The translations under genes were made by a program, and so were the position numbers. From assembly GCF_030035675.1 (NCBI RefSeq), contig NC_084484.1, positions 188,110,934 through 188,174,933 on the forward strand: a stretch of 64,000 nucleotides of DNA, written 5' to 3'. The notes below the pieces were generated by a model. The model was given only the letters and a program-made list of their open reading frames with translations, ran no database searches and was not told where the DNA came from. Shown in pieces: positions 38,800 to 50,431 of this stretch; position 1 is the stretch's first letter, and each line of letters opens with the position of its first letter. Source of the DNA: Rhineura floridana (lineage: Eukaryota > Chordata > Lepidosauria > Squamata > Rhineuridae).

Positions 38800-39240
38800 A
38801 GGGCCATGTGCTCACAAGAGGGCTGCCTTGTACTTCCTTCTGGCTTGGCTCTTTAATGTAAAACTAGATGGATAGGAGAAAAGGAAACACGGCACTTCTG
38901 GGGGGGTAGCTTTGTGGCTCAAAGTGACTCCTCTCCCCACAAGAGTGTGAGCACCTCTACAACTCTGCACATCCTGTGCTTCTTCTGTGTCACATCTGCC
39001 ACATGGGTAGGCAGTGCATGGGCACCATGGGGCTGACAGATGACTCTGACCCTCAAAAAACAAACACCCCTGAGACCTCAACTGAATTAGCGTGGTCTCC
39101 TTCCTCATGTGACATATAGTGAAAGGCAGAGGAAGATCCCCAGGAGGACAAAAGAGAATCAACAAAGTGAGAATTAAGAATAATTTAACGACAGGAATGC
39201 AAGGCACTGCCAGATTACTCAAGTGTTGAACACACATCAT
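38800..39240. other. Unassigned stretch
   Basis: No gene or repeat recognised. Confidence 0.35.
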
Positions 39241-39245
39241 GCATA

Positions 39246-39680
39246 CAATGGAAGTGGGACAGGAGCAACTCCTGTTTGGGTTCTTTTGTTTGTATTCCAG
39301 AAGGAAGGTAGAGTGAGGGTCCTCCAGCTAGCTAGGCTTGCCTACCTTTACCTGTGCTCTTCTCTACCAACTTCCTTCCGTTGTAAACTGGTATGCTCAG
39401 GGAAGCTGACTGGCCCCTCCTTCCTTTGAGACACCTTTGTCTTTCTCTCTCCCCTGAGCCATGACGGCAGTACCCACATCTGGGCATTGCACCTCCAACT
39501 TAGTTAGTTAGAACTAGGTATGCCTTGCCTATGTACTATGGGATAAAGTAGCTTTTCTTATTTTACTAAGTCTTAAGGCTCAGTGAACTCAATGCAGGAT
39601 AAAAGCCTGCTTCTTAGGTAAATACGTCGGCACATGTACCTCAGAACCTTGAATAACTCTGCATATGCTTAACACAAATG
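39246..39680 (+). mobile_element. Family B LTR, nearly complete
   Basis: GGAAGTGGGACAGGAGCAAC to ATGCTTAACA, with the AAGGAAGGTAGAGTGAGGGTC and TTAGTTAGTTAGAACTAGG blocks of the family. The terminal TGTT is lost. It is a fossil. Confidence 0.68.
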
Positions 39681-39797
39681 AGCCCTAAAAAAACAGATAA
39701 CTGAGATGTGGGAGGCCAGACCCGGCAGTGGAATTGGCTGTCCAGTGTGGGCAGTTTTGCTGACGGATCAGCCTTTGAGAGAGAGGGGCCTGCCAAA

Positions 39798-40765
39798 CAG
39801 TGCCGTAACGAGCTTTTCATCTGCCCTGTGCAAGGTTTTATTTTTGGGCCCCTTAATTTTTTTGGGGGGGGGAATAATAATAAAACAAATACGATATAAC
39901 AATTGTTTATAAATAATTTTTGTGTAGAATTATTGTATGAATGATTGTAGAATTTTATTCCACACAGCAAGAGTACAGATAAATCTATAATTAATTTGTA
40001 ACAGCAAACTTTTTGCATTTGATACAGCTTCCGGATTTGATAAATCATTTGCAATAGTTTCCAATCCTTTCTTTACTTCGGATAATTGTAAACATAGCGA
40101 CTTTATTGCATTGGCCTTTCATGACCACCTTGTATCAGAAAAACTTTTAAGTGACAATTTTAAAGACTTCATTAAAAATTTCCCATCGTGTTGTTGAGGA
40201 CGAGAAAAAATTAAATAATCTCTGTACAGTACCAAAAAAAAGTGATAATTTCTGGCGTTGTAGATGCAGCGTGGACACCAGCTAAATTTAGATTATGAGC
40301 TGCGCAAGGTACAAATAGAGCCAAATTATTAATTTCCAAAATACGTGCTCTTACACCCTTGTATTTGCCAGCCATACAATATTTTCAGCTGTGGTCATTG
40401 GGTAAAAAGCGACATAAACTATGACATAAACATAAACATTCGCTCCCATCGCGCACATGACACATCGATCAGTCCTGCGATTCAGTCATTCAGATGTTGG
40501 TGAGCAGAGGGTGTCGAGGGCGTCCAGGGACTGAGCGACGCAATGACCAATCGCTAAACTGCTAAATAACGCAGTGGGCTGCCTGGGCCCACTCGACGCA
40601 CTCGGTTCACCGACATCTGAACCGCACAGCAGAGCACGGCGGCGAAATTTAAAATTTGAAAATATTATTGTATTTGACCATTTTTTTGTCAGTTCCATTT
40701 CAGGGCCCCCTTCGTCCTGGGCCCTGTGCCTGTGCACCTGTTGCACCTGCCTAGTTACGGCACTG
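39798..40765 (-). mobile_element. hAT transposon remnant, 968 bp, ZMYM1-like transposase piece
   Basis: The terminal inverted repeats are CAGTGCCGTAAC and GTTACGGCACTG, and the 8-bp duplication CTGCCAAA is exact (39790-39797, 40766-40773). The minus strand in one frame near 40210-40385 reads MAGKYKGVRARILEIN, LALFVPCAAHNLNLAGVHAA, TPEIITFFGTVQRLFNFF, the middle of the hAT transposase family that also gave rise to ZMYM1-type proteins. The rest of the transposase is absent, so this is an internally deleted, non-autonomous copy. Confidence 0.87.
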
Positions 40766-40773
40766 CTGCCAAA

Positions 40774-41720
40774 CACTGTTATTATGCGCCACGATGGTGG
40801 AGCGGTTGAAGTGCTGGGCTCCTGGCTTTCTTCACTTGCGGCATTGTGAGCTGGCTATCCCTTGAGCTGCCAAATGCCTGCTGCCCAGATTGTAAGGAAT
40901 GTATTCACCTGTCAGGACTGAAGGACTGCTGGTCAGAGGCTGTAAGCAACAGGGAAATGAAGAGCAATGGGAAGGGGTTTGGCCTGTCTTGAAGGTAACT
41001 ATGAGGCCAGGCTGGTCAACAGAGCAGAAGTGACAGACTTGCCTGTCTGTCACTCTCCAGGTGCCACCTCCAGGGCCCCTGGTTGGAGGAGACCCACTCC
41101 AGGCCTGCCTCCAGGTCCCAGGTCCCTGGCCCAGCCTGAGCCCCATGTATTGAGAGGCTGCAGGGCCACACTCCACAGCACAAGGAGCCCCTCACCATCA
41201 TCACATATTCTCAGGTGATTACAAAGCAGTGGAGGAGCACCCATCCCTATAGACTGCGGACTCTCTTATGGAAATAGGTGGCGGTTAGAATGAGGCAGCC
41301 CATGAATCTCTGCCATGATGTCAAGAATCTCCCCACATCTCTGAGGACATCCACTGGGTGGGAATATGGTCATGAAGAGTCCCAACGTGACGGACAGCAA
41401 AGTAATTCTATGCATTATGGACCACCCACTCCCAAAGGACACTTTCAGTGGTATCTGTGTGACCCCTGCAACATCTGGCCTGGCCCCACATTCATGGTGG
41501 TGCCTGTGTGGGGTGTGTGGGTGTGTTCAGGCTTACTCCATAATGGCAGATGATGCCCCCATTGTAGATGGCCCTATATAGCACAGCAGGATGAGGGTGG
41601 GCTGTGGTGAATGTGCCACCTGCTCCTCCAGATCAGTCTGTAGGGGGGACCTCTTAGACACACAGGCAACAACATGCCTCTCTTCAGAACCGTTTGCACT
41701 GCAAGACAAAAAAACTAATG
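40774..41720. other. Unassigned stretch
   Basis: No exon or repeat family recognised. A GC-richer part lies at 41050-41200. Confidence 0.35.
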
Positions 41721-41721
41721 G

Positions 41722-41890
41722 AAATGGACTGCCTCCAAGTGGATCCCGACTTATGGCGACCCTACAAATATGGTTTTCATGGTAAGCGGTTTCCAGAGGG
41801 GGTTTCCCATTGCCTTCCTCTGAGGCTGAGAGGCAGTGACTGGCCCAAGGTCACCCAGTGAGCTTCATGGCTGTGTGGGGATTCAAACAA
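41722..41890 (-). mobile_element. SINE, CORE/MIR-like, with RTE-type tail
   Basis: The plus strand reads GACTTATGGCGACCCTAC, GGTAAGCGGTTTCCAGAGGG, GGCCCAAGGTCACCCAGTGAG and a reversed B box (GGGATTCAAAC). This is the reverse of a SINE with a MIR-like core and the same tail used by the SINE at 6085. Confidence 0.65.
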
Positions 41891-42490
41891 AAAACAAGTG
41901 TTATCTAAAACAATTCCCAGAATCATTGTTGTGCATTTGCCTCAACTAAGGGGAGAGTGCACAAGGGGCTGCAGCTTGTTAATATCTAACTTTGTTTGCT
42001 GTGGATTTCCCAAGCAAGTGATCATGAAAGCTCTTGCAATAGTCTTTAAAAAAAAAAAAAAGTGGAACTAGCAGCCAGCAGATAAAGTCCCCAATTACCA
42101 GATGAAATCCTGAAACTCTGAAGCACCAGTGAGAGCCAATGTTGCCCAACACAGCTGACAGAGTGGAATCTGGGAGGAGGGAAATACGGCAGGTCTCTGG
42201 CTGGGCAGACAAAGGGGGTTTTGTTCTCCCAGACCCACAACTATGAGGAAGTCCACCCCGAGGCTCGCCCTTCAAATACCACAACTTGCACAAGACTCCA
42301 ATAACCTGTGCAGGGAGGGGAGGTCAGAGAGACTGTGGCAGGCAGAGGGGGTGAGAAAAACCTCTCCTGTCTGGCTGCAGACACCTCCAACCCACCTCCA
42401 AATTCTCCCTCCCCCCCTTTTTTTTAAAGAAACACCACTGCCACCACCTGGTACCAATTTATGTATCTCAGAAAGGAAGACAAAATGGAG
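41891..42490. other. Unassigned stretch
   Basis: Contains an A-run at 42048-42061 and a TTTT run near 42418. No gene recognised. Confidence 0.3.
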
Positions 42491-42498
42491 ATTTGTAT

Positions 42499-42836
42499 TA
42501 GGGTTGCCAGGTTCATGGCCTAAGACTGATCCTGTTTCTTTAGGAGAAGAGAAAGTCAGCCAAGTGCAGGTGTTCTTGCAACCCTGTAATGGGAAAAACC
42601 ACAAGGTGGAATTCTTCCTTCACCGTGCACAACTTTTAAAGATACAGAAGACCTCTTGGAGGCCGGGCCTGGCAACCAAGAGGTCTTCTGTATCTTTAAA
42701 AGTTGTGCACGGTGAAGGAAGAATTCCACCTTGTGGTTTTTCCCATTACAGGGTTGCAAGAACACCTGCACTTGGCTGACTTTCTTTTCTCCTAAAATTA
42801 CAGGATCAGTCTCAGGCCATGAACCTGGCAACCCTA
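42499..42836. mobile_element. hAT-type foldback MITE, near-perfect 161-bp palindrome
   Basis: Two 161-base arms (42499-42659 and 42676-42836) are almost exact reverse complements, separated by a 16-base loop. The ends read TAGGGTTGCCAGG and CCTGGCAACCCTA. The 8-bp duplication ATTTGTAT is exact (42491-42498, 42837-42844). The very low arm divergence suggests a recent origin or active arm conversion. It encodes no protein. Confidence 0.92.
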
Positions 42837-42844
42837 ATTTGTAT

Positions 42845-43200
42845 GCCAGGGTTGACTACCATGGCTGTGTGGGTTTGCCCTGTGGCTCCCTCCCTCAGGG
42901 GCTTCTCACCACCAGCACTAAATTCCTTGTATCGCTGAACTAGCCTGGAGCAGCCTGTGGCATTTGTGCCCAAAAGCAACTGGAACTCTTCCACCTGACA
43001 AACGTACTACAGACCTGGGAAGCAACAACTCTGCTTCCTCTTGTTTTAGCATCCTGCCTAATGAAGAATTCTGAAGAACTCGGAAGCATGCTGACTATTT
43101 CACAGAATAGTAGAGTTGACCTACAAGGCCATCAAGTCCAGCCCCATTCCATGCAGAAATATTTTCTGACATTTCAATTAGCCTAAGAAAAGTATTGCCC
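42845..43200. other. Unassigned stretch
   Basis: No gene or repeat recognised. Confidence 0.3.
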
Positions 43201-43975
43201 TGTGTGATGCCCCTGTAAATGTAATTACTGTAAATATGGTAAGTGGGGGTTTCTTAGAGTATATGTGGTAAGTAGACTGAATGAGAGGGGGGAGTACATG
43301 GGTTGGAATGCTGAAGAATGTTGTGTGATGATTGGCTGAGCGTTTGAGTGTCTGAAGGTATAAATGAGAGGATGACAGTTGTTCTGGGTGGGAGTTCTGA
43401 GAGGGGTTTTTGGAGAAGGTTGTTGGGTGGATTGGATTTAGACTAGTAGTGAGGCAGGTTAGTGATGACTAAGAAACGTAAAGAGTAACGCATCTTATGA
43501 AACCACACGCTTGTTGACTAAACCTTTAAGTAATTTTGTTATTCCCTGTGTGTATAGATAAATATTTCTTGGTTTACCAAAACACCTGATTCTTGGCTGG
43601 GTGTCACTGACCAGAAGGGTGGGCAGGGCATATACCAAGATGGGGAAACAGTATCAATGGTGGCAGCGCTGAAGAGATAGTGTAACATCATCAGGTATCC
43701 AGAGCAACCCAGGGCTGTATGCTAGAGGCACAAAGATACGGGGAGGTTGTGGCCTGCAAGTGCACCCAGACACAAAGTAGCAATAAACCAGGAGGAGACT
43801 AAGGCACAGTCTCAAGGCAATATTGTTTACAGGGAGTGTCAGGTGGTGCTGCCTAGCAGTGGGATCTTGAGAGATCTGTGCTAGGGCTGGTGGGAGAACC
43901 ATTAAGAGACCAGGACCCTGAGGTGGGACCGTGACAAGGTGGCGATCACACAGGAAGGGGTCTGACACCCTGCTA
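43201..43975 (+). mobile_element. LTR and leader of an LTR-element fossil
   Basis: TG...CA sequence (43201-43656) with a GGTATAAATG TATA-like box at about 43357. It is followed one base later by TGGTGGCAGCGCTGAAG, which has the form of a primer site, and then about 320 bases of leader-like sequence. The second LTR and the genes are absent. No family is assigned; the copy is truncated. Confidence 0.5.
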
Positions 43976-44355
43976 TAGATTTTGGGTTTTTTTCCCTAAT
44001 AGACCAGGAGGCTGCCTGTGTTTTTTGTATATCTTGAACAGTTGCTTTGAGGGATTCAGAGGGGCATGAGTCAGCCTCTGGAGTAAATGAAATTTAAATC
44101 CTGGCTGATGGGTCAGGAGAAATTTAGCAGGCTCCATGTCAAAGCCCATCAGGGTTCCTCTCCCAAACTGGCAAATGGCTTTTTAAAAATAACTCTTCTT
44201 CCCAGGGAGGGTGCAACATAAGTAGCAGCTGCAGCCCAGTGGCTGAGCCCCTGCTTTGCAAGGCTCAGTCCCCAAGAGCACCTCCCAACAAAAATCTTGC
44301 CCTTGTTGGTGAGGAATGCGGCCTCCCCACTCCCAGCAAAATTGCATACTCAGAC
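43976..44355. other. Unassigned stretch
   Basis: No gene or repeat recognised. Confidence 0.3.
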
Positions 44356-44581
44356 TAAACAGTTCGTCTTTCAATAAGCCTTTTAAGTGGAGACCTTATC
44401 CCAGTCTGCATCTGTGCTGGAATTGCTTTTTTAAATGTTTTAAAAGGTGTTTTGTTTTGATATATTTTAAAGTTTGTTTTTAAGATGTTTTAGAGTGCTT
44501 TTAGTGTTTTGCTTGCTGTCCTGAGCGATTTCTGGAGGAAAGGGTGGGATATAAACAAACAAACAAACAAACAAACAAACT
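44356..44581 (+). mobile_element. L2 3' tail
   Basis: TTTCAATAAGCCTTTTAAG, then GGAAAGGGTGGGATATAAAC and an (AAAC)n end at 44558-44580. Confidence 0.7.
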
Positions 44582-44639
44582 ATACCAAAATGTATTATCA
44601 ACCTGAGAAGGAATGAGCTGCATGATGCTTGCTTTGGTT

Positions 44640-45165
44640 CTGATTGTGGAGGAGAAATGGGAAGTGTCCTGATAACAAGCAGGAAGGGGGGGCTTGAGTC
44701 TGCCCGGGCCCTGAGATCTTCAGGAGAGACCCTTCTCACGATCCCAACACCTTCACAAGTGCGACTGGTGGGGACACGAGATAGGGCCTTTTTGGTGGCT
44801 GCCCCTAGGCTCTGGAACTCCCTCCCTAGGGAGGCAAGAATGGCCTCCTCTGTGCAGTCTTTCCGCCGACAGCTAAAGACTTTTTTCTTCCGGCAGGCCT
44901 TTGGAACTGAAGGTTTTAAGGGTAGTGACTGAAGAGGATGCTGTATGTTATTGTTTTGCCTGTATTCTCCTAAACTGGGTTGCAGTATTTTAAGAGTAAT
45001 TGGTTTTAACATCTTAATAGTTTAATCCTGTTTTAATGCTGATTTTATCTGTTTATATGTTTTATATTTTTATAGGTTCTTCATGATGTGTGCTTGTTTT
45101 TATCTGGAAGCCGCCTTGAGGTCCAGTTTGGAAAAAGGGCAGGGTATGAAGATAATAATGATAAT
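44640..45165 (+). mobile_element. L2 LINE 3' end
   Basis: RALRSSGETLLTIPTPSQVR, GTRDRAFLVAAPRLWNSLPR, SFRRQLKTFFFRQAF. The 3' UTR has GAAGCCGCCTTGAGGTCC. Confidence 0.78.
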
Positions 45166-45284
45166 AATTCTATTGCCCCCTCTTTCTGCATGGGCCAGTC
45201 CAGCCTTGCATTTTCCTTGACAATCAGGTAAGATAAAGCCTTTGGCATTTGAGCATCATTTTTACTCACTCAAACACTTTCTTC

Positions 45285-46070
45285 ATAGAACTGTGGAATA
45301 TTTTATTAATGACTTGGAAGAGGAGGTGCAGGGAATGCTGATCAAATTTGCAGATGATAAAAAATTGGGAGGGATAGCCAATATCTTGGAAGACAGAAAC
45401 AAAATTCAAAGGGATCTTGATAGGCTGGAGCACTGGGCTGAAAACAACAGAATGAAATATATAATTATGAAGTTCTACACCTAGGAAAAATAAACCAAAT
45501 GCACAGTTATAAGATGGGGGATGCTTGGCTCAGCAATGCTACATGCAAGAAGGATCTTGGGATAGTTGTTGATCACAAGCTGAATGTGAACCAACAGTGT
45601 GATGTGGCTGCAAAAGAGGCAAATGCTATTTTAAGCTGCATTAGCAGAAGTATAGTTTCCAAATAGTATGAAGTATTGGTTCCCCTCTATTTGGCACTGG
45701 TTAGTCCTCATCTTTAATACTGTGTTCAGTTCTGGACACCATACTTTAAGAAGGATGCAGACAAACTGGAACAGGTTCAGAGGAGGGCAACGAGGATGAT
45801 CAGGGGACTGGAAGCAAAGCCCTATGAGGAGAGACTGAAAGAACTGGGCATATTTAGCCTTGAGAAGAGAAGACTGGGGGGAGACATGATAGCATTCTTT
45901 AAGTACATGAAAGGTTGTCACACAGAGGAGGGCCGGGATCCCTTCTCAATCATCCCAGAGTGTGGGACACAGAATAATGGGCTCAAGTTGCAGGAAGCCA
46001 GATTCCTGGGACTGAACTGGGTCAGGTTCATGACAACAAGGATCTGAATGAATGCCTGGAATGCAAGACT
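45285..46070 (+). mobile_element. CR1/L3-type LINE, old copy
   Basis: FINDLEEEVQGMLIKFADDK (the FADD box), LGIVVDHKLNVNQQC-like, RATRMIRGLEAKPYEERLKE, LGIFSLEKRRLGGDMIAFFK. It differs clearly from the CR1 at 1017-4066 and is probably an older subfamily. Confidence 0.78.
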
Positions 46071-46975
46071 GTTAAAGAGATTTGGGGAAATCTTATGCAA
46101 ATACACCAAAAGTCTTCAAAAATGTATGCTATGCTTGTCATGAACCGCTGCCACCAGTTCAGTCCCAGGACTCAATTTCCCAAACCCAGGGCAATTGATC
46201 CTTGCAAAGCACAACCATTGCCTCCCTTACCAGTGCTGAGTAAACCAACACCAACCCTGCAAGGTAGGTAGACTGCCACCACCCCTTAACCTGGTCACCT
46301 ATTCTGGGCCAAGGGGAAACCTAAAGTGCTAGAAATAGACCTGCCAGGGATTCCAGCAGACAAGAGCAAAAGGTGCACTCCTTGTCTTGGAGCCTTGGGC
46401 AAAATACCCAAATATACAGTAGTCCATGGTTAGTAGCCAAGGTACCAGTTTCAGGGCCACGCTACTCCTGCGATGATCACACACAGGTAAATAAGAAGTA
46501 GATTTATTAAATGAAATATAAGTGCACATATATAGCAGTAAATTGGTTCCTTAAAACCCACACCCCTGAGGGCCAGGTAAAAATACAGAGTACAGTCACA
46601 GAAAAAAACAAAATTGTCCAGCCTATTCTATACTTACAAAGAGGTAAACAGCAAAAAAGCTTCATGGTTCCACATCTCCCCAGAGATGTATAGTCTGGGT
46701 AGTAGATGGAAGATGGAACCCCACCTAGGTAGTATCAGCAACCATAAGGAACAGAAACCTAAGGTCTGAATACTATTCCTGTGGGAAAATCCCCAGCAAC
46801 AGCCAGGAATTAATTAGCCAGTCAGGGGGCTTTCTGATGATGAAATATTTCTGGTGTTTTTGTGCCTAACGGTCACGCACTCCCCAACCTTCCCAGGCCA
46901 AATGGCCTTGAATACCAGTCTCCACTGATAAGCAGGTGTTCTTGGTTGTAGCCTAATTAACTAGCTTCACTGAAA
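46071..46975. repeat. Unassigned, possibly an LTR in minus orientation
   Basis: Contains a reverse AATAAA region (AGATTTATTAAATGAAAT at about 46499) and the spaced look of an LTR, but no matched ends or duplication were found. It could belong to the copia fragments that follow. Confidence 0.25.
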
Positions 46976-48375
46976 AAAGCTACCAATCAGTCTCTTGAAC
47001 AGCATCTAGACAAATTCACATTCTTAATCTGAGCTCTTGAAAAATGTGGACAATCTTTGATTGAGGAACAAAAATTAGCAGTTCTGTTCTGTTTGGAAAA
47101 TGATGAAAGATATAAAACACTACTGTGTGTTCTGCAACAAACAAATCTTTCAAAGAATCTATCACATCTCTGAAGGAATTTGATTTTAAGCTGAATCAGG
47201 AACCGGGAATCAGAATTGTGGAAATATTAATGAACTGTCTTGCAGACAAAGGAAAAAGCAAGAACAGGCCAGTGGTAAAGCAGAGAAACAAAAGACAATG
47301 TTTTTCTTGGGGGGAAGATACACATCTTTTCAAAGACTACCCAAGGAAACTTAGAGCAGAGAAGGGTAATTTTAAAGACAAGAAACAGATCCAAGAAGCA
47401 AAGGGAGACAGTCTAGTTTTAATATTTCTGATGAGGAAAAGACCAAAACGAGTGGCAGAATTCTTCTGGACAGTGGGGCATCTTGCCACATTTTAAAGAT
47501 AAAAATGCATTTAAATGATTGAGACCCTGCTCAAGTAAAGTTTCTTTGCCTTCAGGACAATTTACTGAAGCCGAGGCAGTAGGGAATGTAATGCTGCTAT
47601 GCAAGACACCAAAAGGTGCTTGAGAGCTTGAACTCGAGTCACTGTTCATTCCCGAATTTAAGGACAGTTTAGTGAGTGTCCCAACCTTCATGACATTTGG
47701 GGCTCATTTGAACTTTTAAAATTATATTTGCAATGTTTTTGATGGAAATGAGATTTGCTGCACAGCAAGGCTGAAAGGTGGACTTTTGGAACTGCAATGT
47801 TACCCACCTATGCATGCTGACAATGTTAGAGATGAATATGGTGTAGTCTATGATTGTGTCTAGCATAGATTGGCACATGCCAATCTTTCCAGAATTAATG
47901 CCCTACAGAAAATACTTTGGCTAGAGGCATAAAAATTGACAAATGCAAATCTATGGAAAAATGTGAATGCTGTTTGAAAGCTAAGAGAACAAACTCAAGT
48001 TTCCCAAAGAACAGTGAGAGGAAAACTAAAAGGCCTGTAGAACTGATTCACACTGAAGCATGTGGAGAGACCCCCTCACAAGGCAGAAATCGTTATCTAT
48101 TGTCTTTCATTGATGATTATTCAAGATATACTGTTATGTACCCATTAAGAGAGAGGTCAAGTACTTCAGAAATTCAAAGACTATGTCAGAGCTGCCTCCA
48201 ATAAGTTTGGCTATAAGCCAAAAATACTATGATCTGACAACAGTGGAGAATATGTGTCCAAAAATATGGAGGAATTTTAGCATGAGGAAGGGATAAAGCA
48301 CCAAACTACTGTCCCACATTTCCACCAAAGAATGGGGTCGCAGAACACTGAAACAAGTCCATTATGGAAATGATT
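46976..48375 (+). mobile_element. Ty1/copia fossil, first fragment
   Basis: In order: a Gag-type zinc-knuckle region (NKRQCFSWGEDTHLF), a protease-like stretch, and the start of integrase (CECCLKAKRTNSSFPKNSER, SFIDDYSRYTVMYPLRERS). No LTR was identified with confidence. It is heavily decayed, with at least four or five breaks. Confidence 0.75.
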
Positions 48376-48589
48376 CACGGTTTATTATAAGATACGCAGT
48401 TACCACAGAAATGCTGGTGGTTGCTTCGTACAACAAAACATCTTTTGAACTGTGGCAGAGGCACCTGCCAAACATGTCACACCTGTGCATGTCTGGATGC
48501 AAATGCTGTCTACACATAGCAAAATAAAAGTCGAAACTCAACAATACTGCAAAGGAAAGAATATTTGTTGGATATTGGGATGGAAATGG

Positions 48590-48705
48590 AAATGGCCTGC
48601 CTTCAAGTCCATCCCGACTTATGGCGACCCTACGAATAGGGTTCTCATGGTAAGCAGTATTCAGAGGGGGTTTCCCATTGCCTCCCTCTGAAGCAGAAGG
48701 GAAAA
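48590..48705 (-). mobile_element. SINE tail with RTE-type end
   Basis: CCGACTTATGGCGACCCTACG and GGTAAGCAGTATTCAGAGGG, the reverse of the SINE tail at 38720-38795. It is inserted between the two copia fragments. Confidence 0.72.
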
Positions 48706-48869
48706 GAACCACAAAACTGGAAAAGTTGGAGTATACTGAGCTGTTCCCTATGAAGAAGGAAGCTGTGCACACCAACCAGAAGGGGCACCACTTCAAGCCG
48801 ATGACAGCAGTGATTAGGAAGAAGGAATTGATCTACTCATCCACAACAAAAAAGGGATGATAGTAATGT

Positions 48870-49767
48870 GCAGTAGAAGAGGAGGAGGAATCTGAGCCAT
48901 GATTATAAAACCAGATTTTAATTGACAGTGGTTGTACTGCACATTTAACAAATGATAAAAATTGTTTTAACAATTTTAAAACTCATACACAGAATATAAT
49001 GACTGTGTCTGGAGACATGTTCTCAAGGAATAGGCACAGTGCAGTTACTTTGCAGAACACCAGAGGGTACCACAGAGCTTGAACGGAAAGACTGCCTATT
49101 TGTTCCAGCATTTAAAGATAATTTAATAAGTGTCACTAAAATAATGGAACTTGGAGGTGAACTTTGTGGCAAGTATGCCAAGTTTTAGATGAAGGAGAAA
49201 TATGTTTTACTGCAAAACTGAAAAATGGACTTTTGCATTTGGAGTATTTTGAAACTGCTTGCAAATTCAGCCAAAGAAACCTGTGATTCTGGATGTTTAC
49301 ATGTTTGGCATAGAAGAATGGGACATGCCAGCTTAGCCAGAATCAATGCTCTAGAGAAGGAAAATTTGACTAGAGGCATTAAAATTGGACAGTGTAAATT
49401 GACAAAAAATGTGAGTGTTGTATAAAGACAAAAAGTGTGAAACCAAAATTTCCTAAGAAAAATGAAAGGAAAACTACAAAACCTCTAGAATTAATTCATA
49501 ATGACCTTTGTGGACCCATGAGAATGCCATCAAAAGTGGAAATTTATACATGATGACTATCAGATGATTACTCAAGGTATACTTGAGTACCTATTGAGAG
49601 AGAAAAGTCAAGTACTTCAAAAATTGAAGAACTATGTCAGAATTGTGTTCAACAAATTTGGCAGAAAGCCACAGATTATAAGGTCTGACAATGGAGGAGA
49701 ATTTGTGTCCGGGGCTATGCAAGATTTTCTACGTGAGGAAGGCATAGAGCACCAGACTACAGTTGTC
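48870..49767 (+). mobile_element. Ty1/copia fossil, second fragment
   Basis: Repeats the region covered by the first fragment: protease (LIDSGCTAH), the pre-integrase motif (VWHRRMGHASLARINALEKE) and the integrase core (RSDNGGEFVSGAMQDFLREE, GIEHQTT). It is diverged from the first fragment, so it is a second insertion or an old duplicate. Several breaks. An RTE tail cuts it off at 49768. Confidence 0.78.
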
Positions 49768-50206
49768 TATTGTTGTTATGTGCCTACAAGTCAAGTACGA
49801 CTTATGGCGACCCTATGAATCAGCGACCTCCAAGAGCATCTGTCATGAACCACCCTGTTCAGATCTTGTAAGGTCAGGTCTGTGGCTTCCTTTATGGAAT
49901 CAACCCATCTCTTGTTTGGCCTTCCTCTTTTTCTACTCCCTTCTGTTTTTCCCAGCATTATTGTCTTTTCTAGTGAATCATGGCTTCTCATTATGTATCC
50001 AAAGTATGATACCTTCAGTTTCATCAATTTAGCTTCTAATGATAGTTCTGATTTAATTTGTTCTAATACCCAAACCTCTCCTCCAACACCACATTTCAAA
50101 TGAGTTGATCTTTCTCTTATCTGCTTTTTTCACTGTCCAACTTTCATATCCATACATAGAGATCGTGAATACCATGGTCTGAATGATCCCGACTTGGTCT
50201 TCAGTG
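49768..50206 (-). mobile_element. RTE/BovB-like LINE 3' end
   Basis: The minus strand reads SLEAKLMKLKVSYFGYIMRS, HDSLEKTIMLGKTEGSRKRG, RPNKRWVDSIKEATDL, then [13 protein letters not shown]. It follows the BovB-type C-terminus (SLEKTLMLGKIEGRRRRG) closely. It ends at the GTCGCCATAAG tail and inserted into the copia fossil. Confidence 0.82.
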
Positions 50207-50426
50207 ATGTTGTTGTTATGTGCTTTCAAGTCGATTACGACCTATGGTGACCCTATGAATCAGCGACCTCCAACAGCATCTGTCATGAACCACCCTGTTC
50301 ACATCTTGTAAGGTCAGGTCTGTGGCTTCCTTTATGGAACCAATCCATCTCTTGTTTGGCCTTCCTCTTTTTCTACTCCCTTCTGTTTTTTCCAGCATTG
50401 TCTTTTCTAGTGAATCATGGCTTCTC
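50207..50426 (-). mobile_element. RTE/BovB-like LINE, second tandem copy, 3' part
   Basis: A second 3' end in the same orientation as the one at 49768 (MLEKTEGSRKRGRPNKRWIG, SIKEATDLTLQDVNR). Its upstream part continues at 50919 after an LTR insertion. Confidence 0.82.
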
Positions 50427-50431
50427 ATTAT

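Noticed and set aside
46071-46975. A complete LTR belonging to the copia fragments
   Set aside because: No matched ends, no second copy and no target duplication were found, so it stays unassigned.
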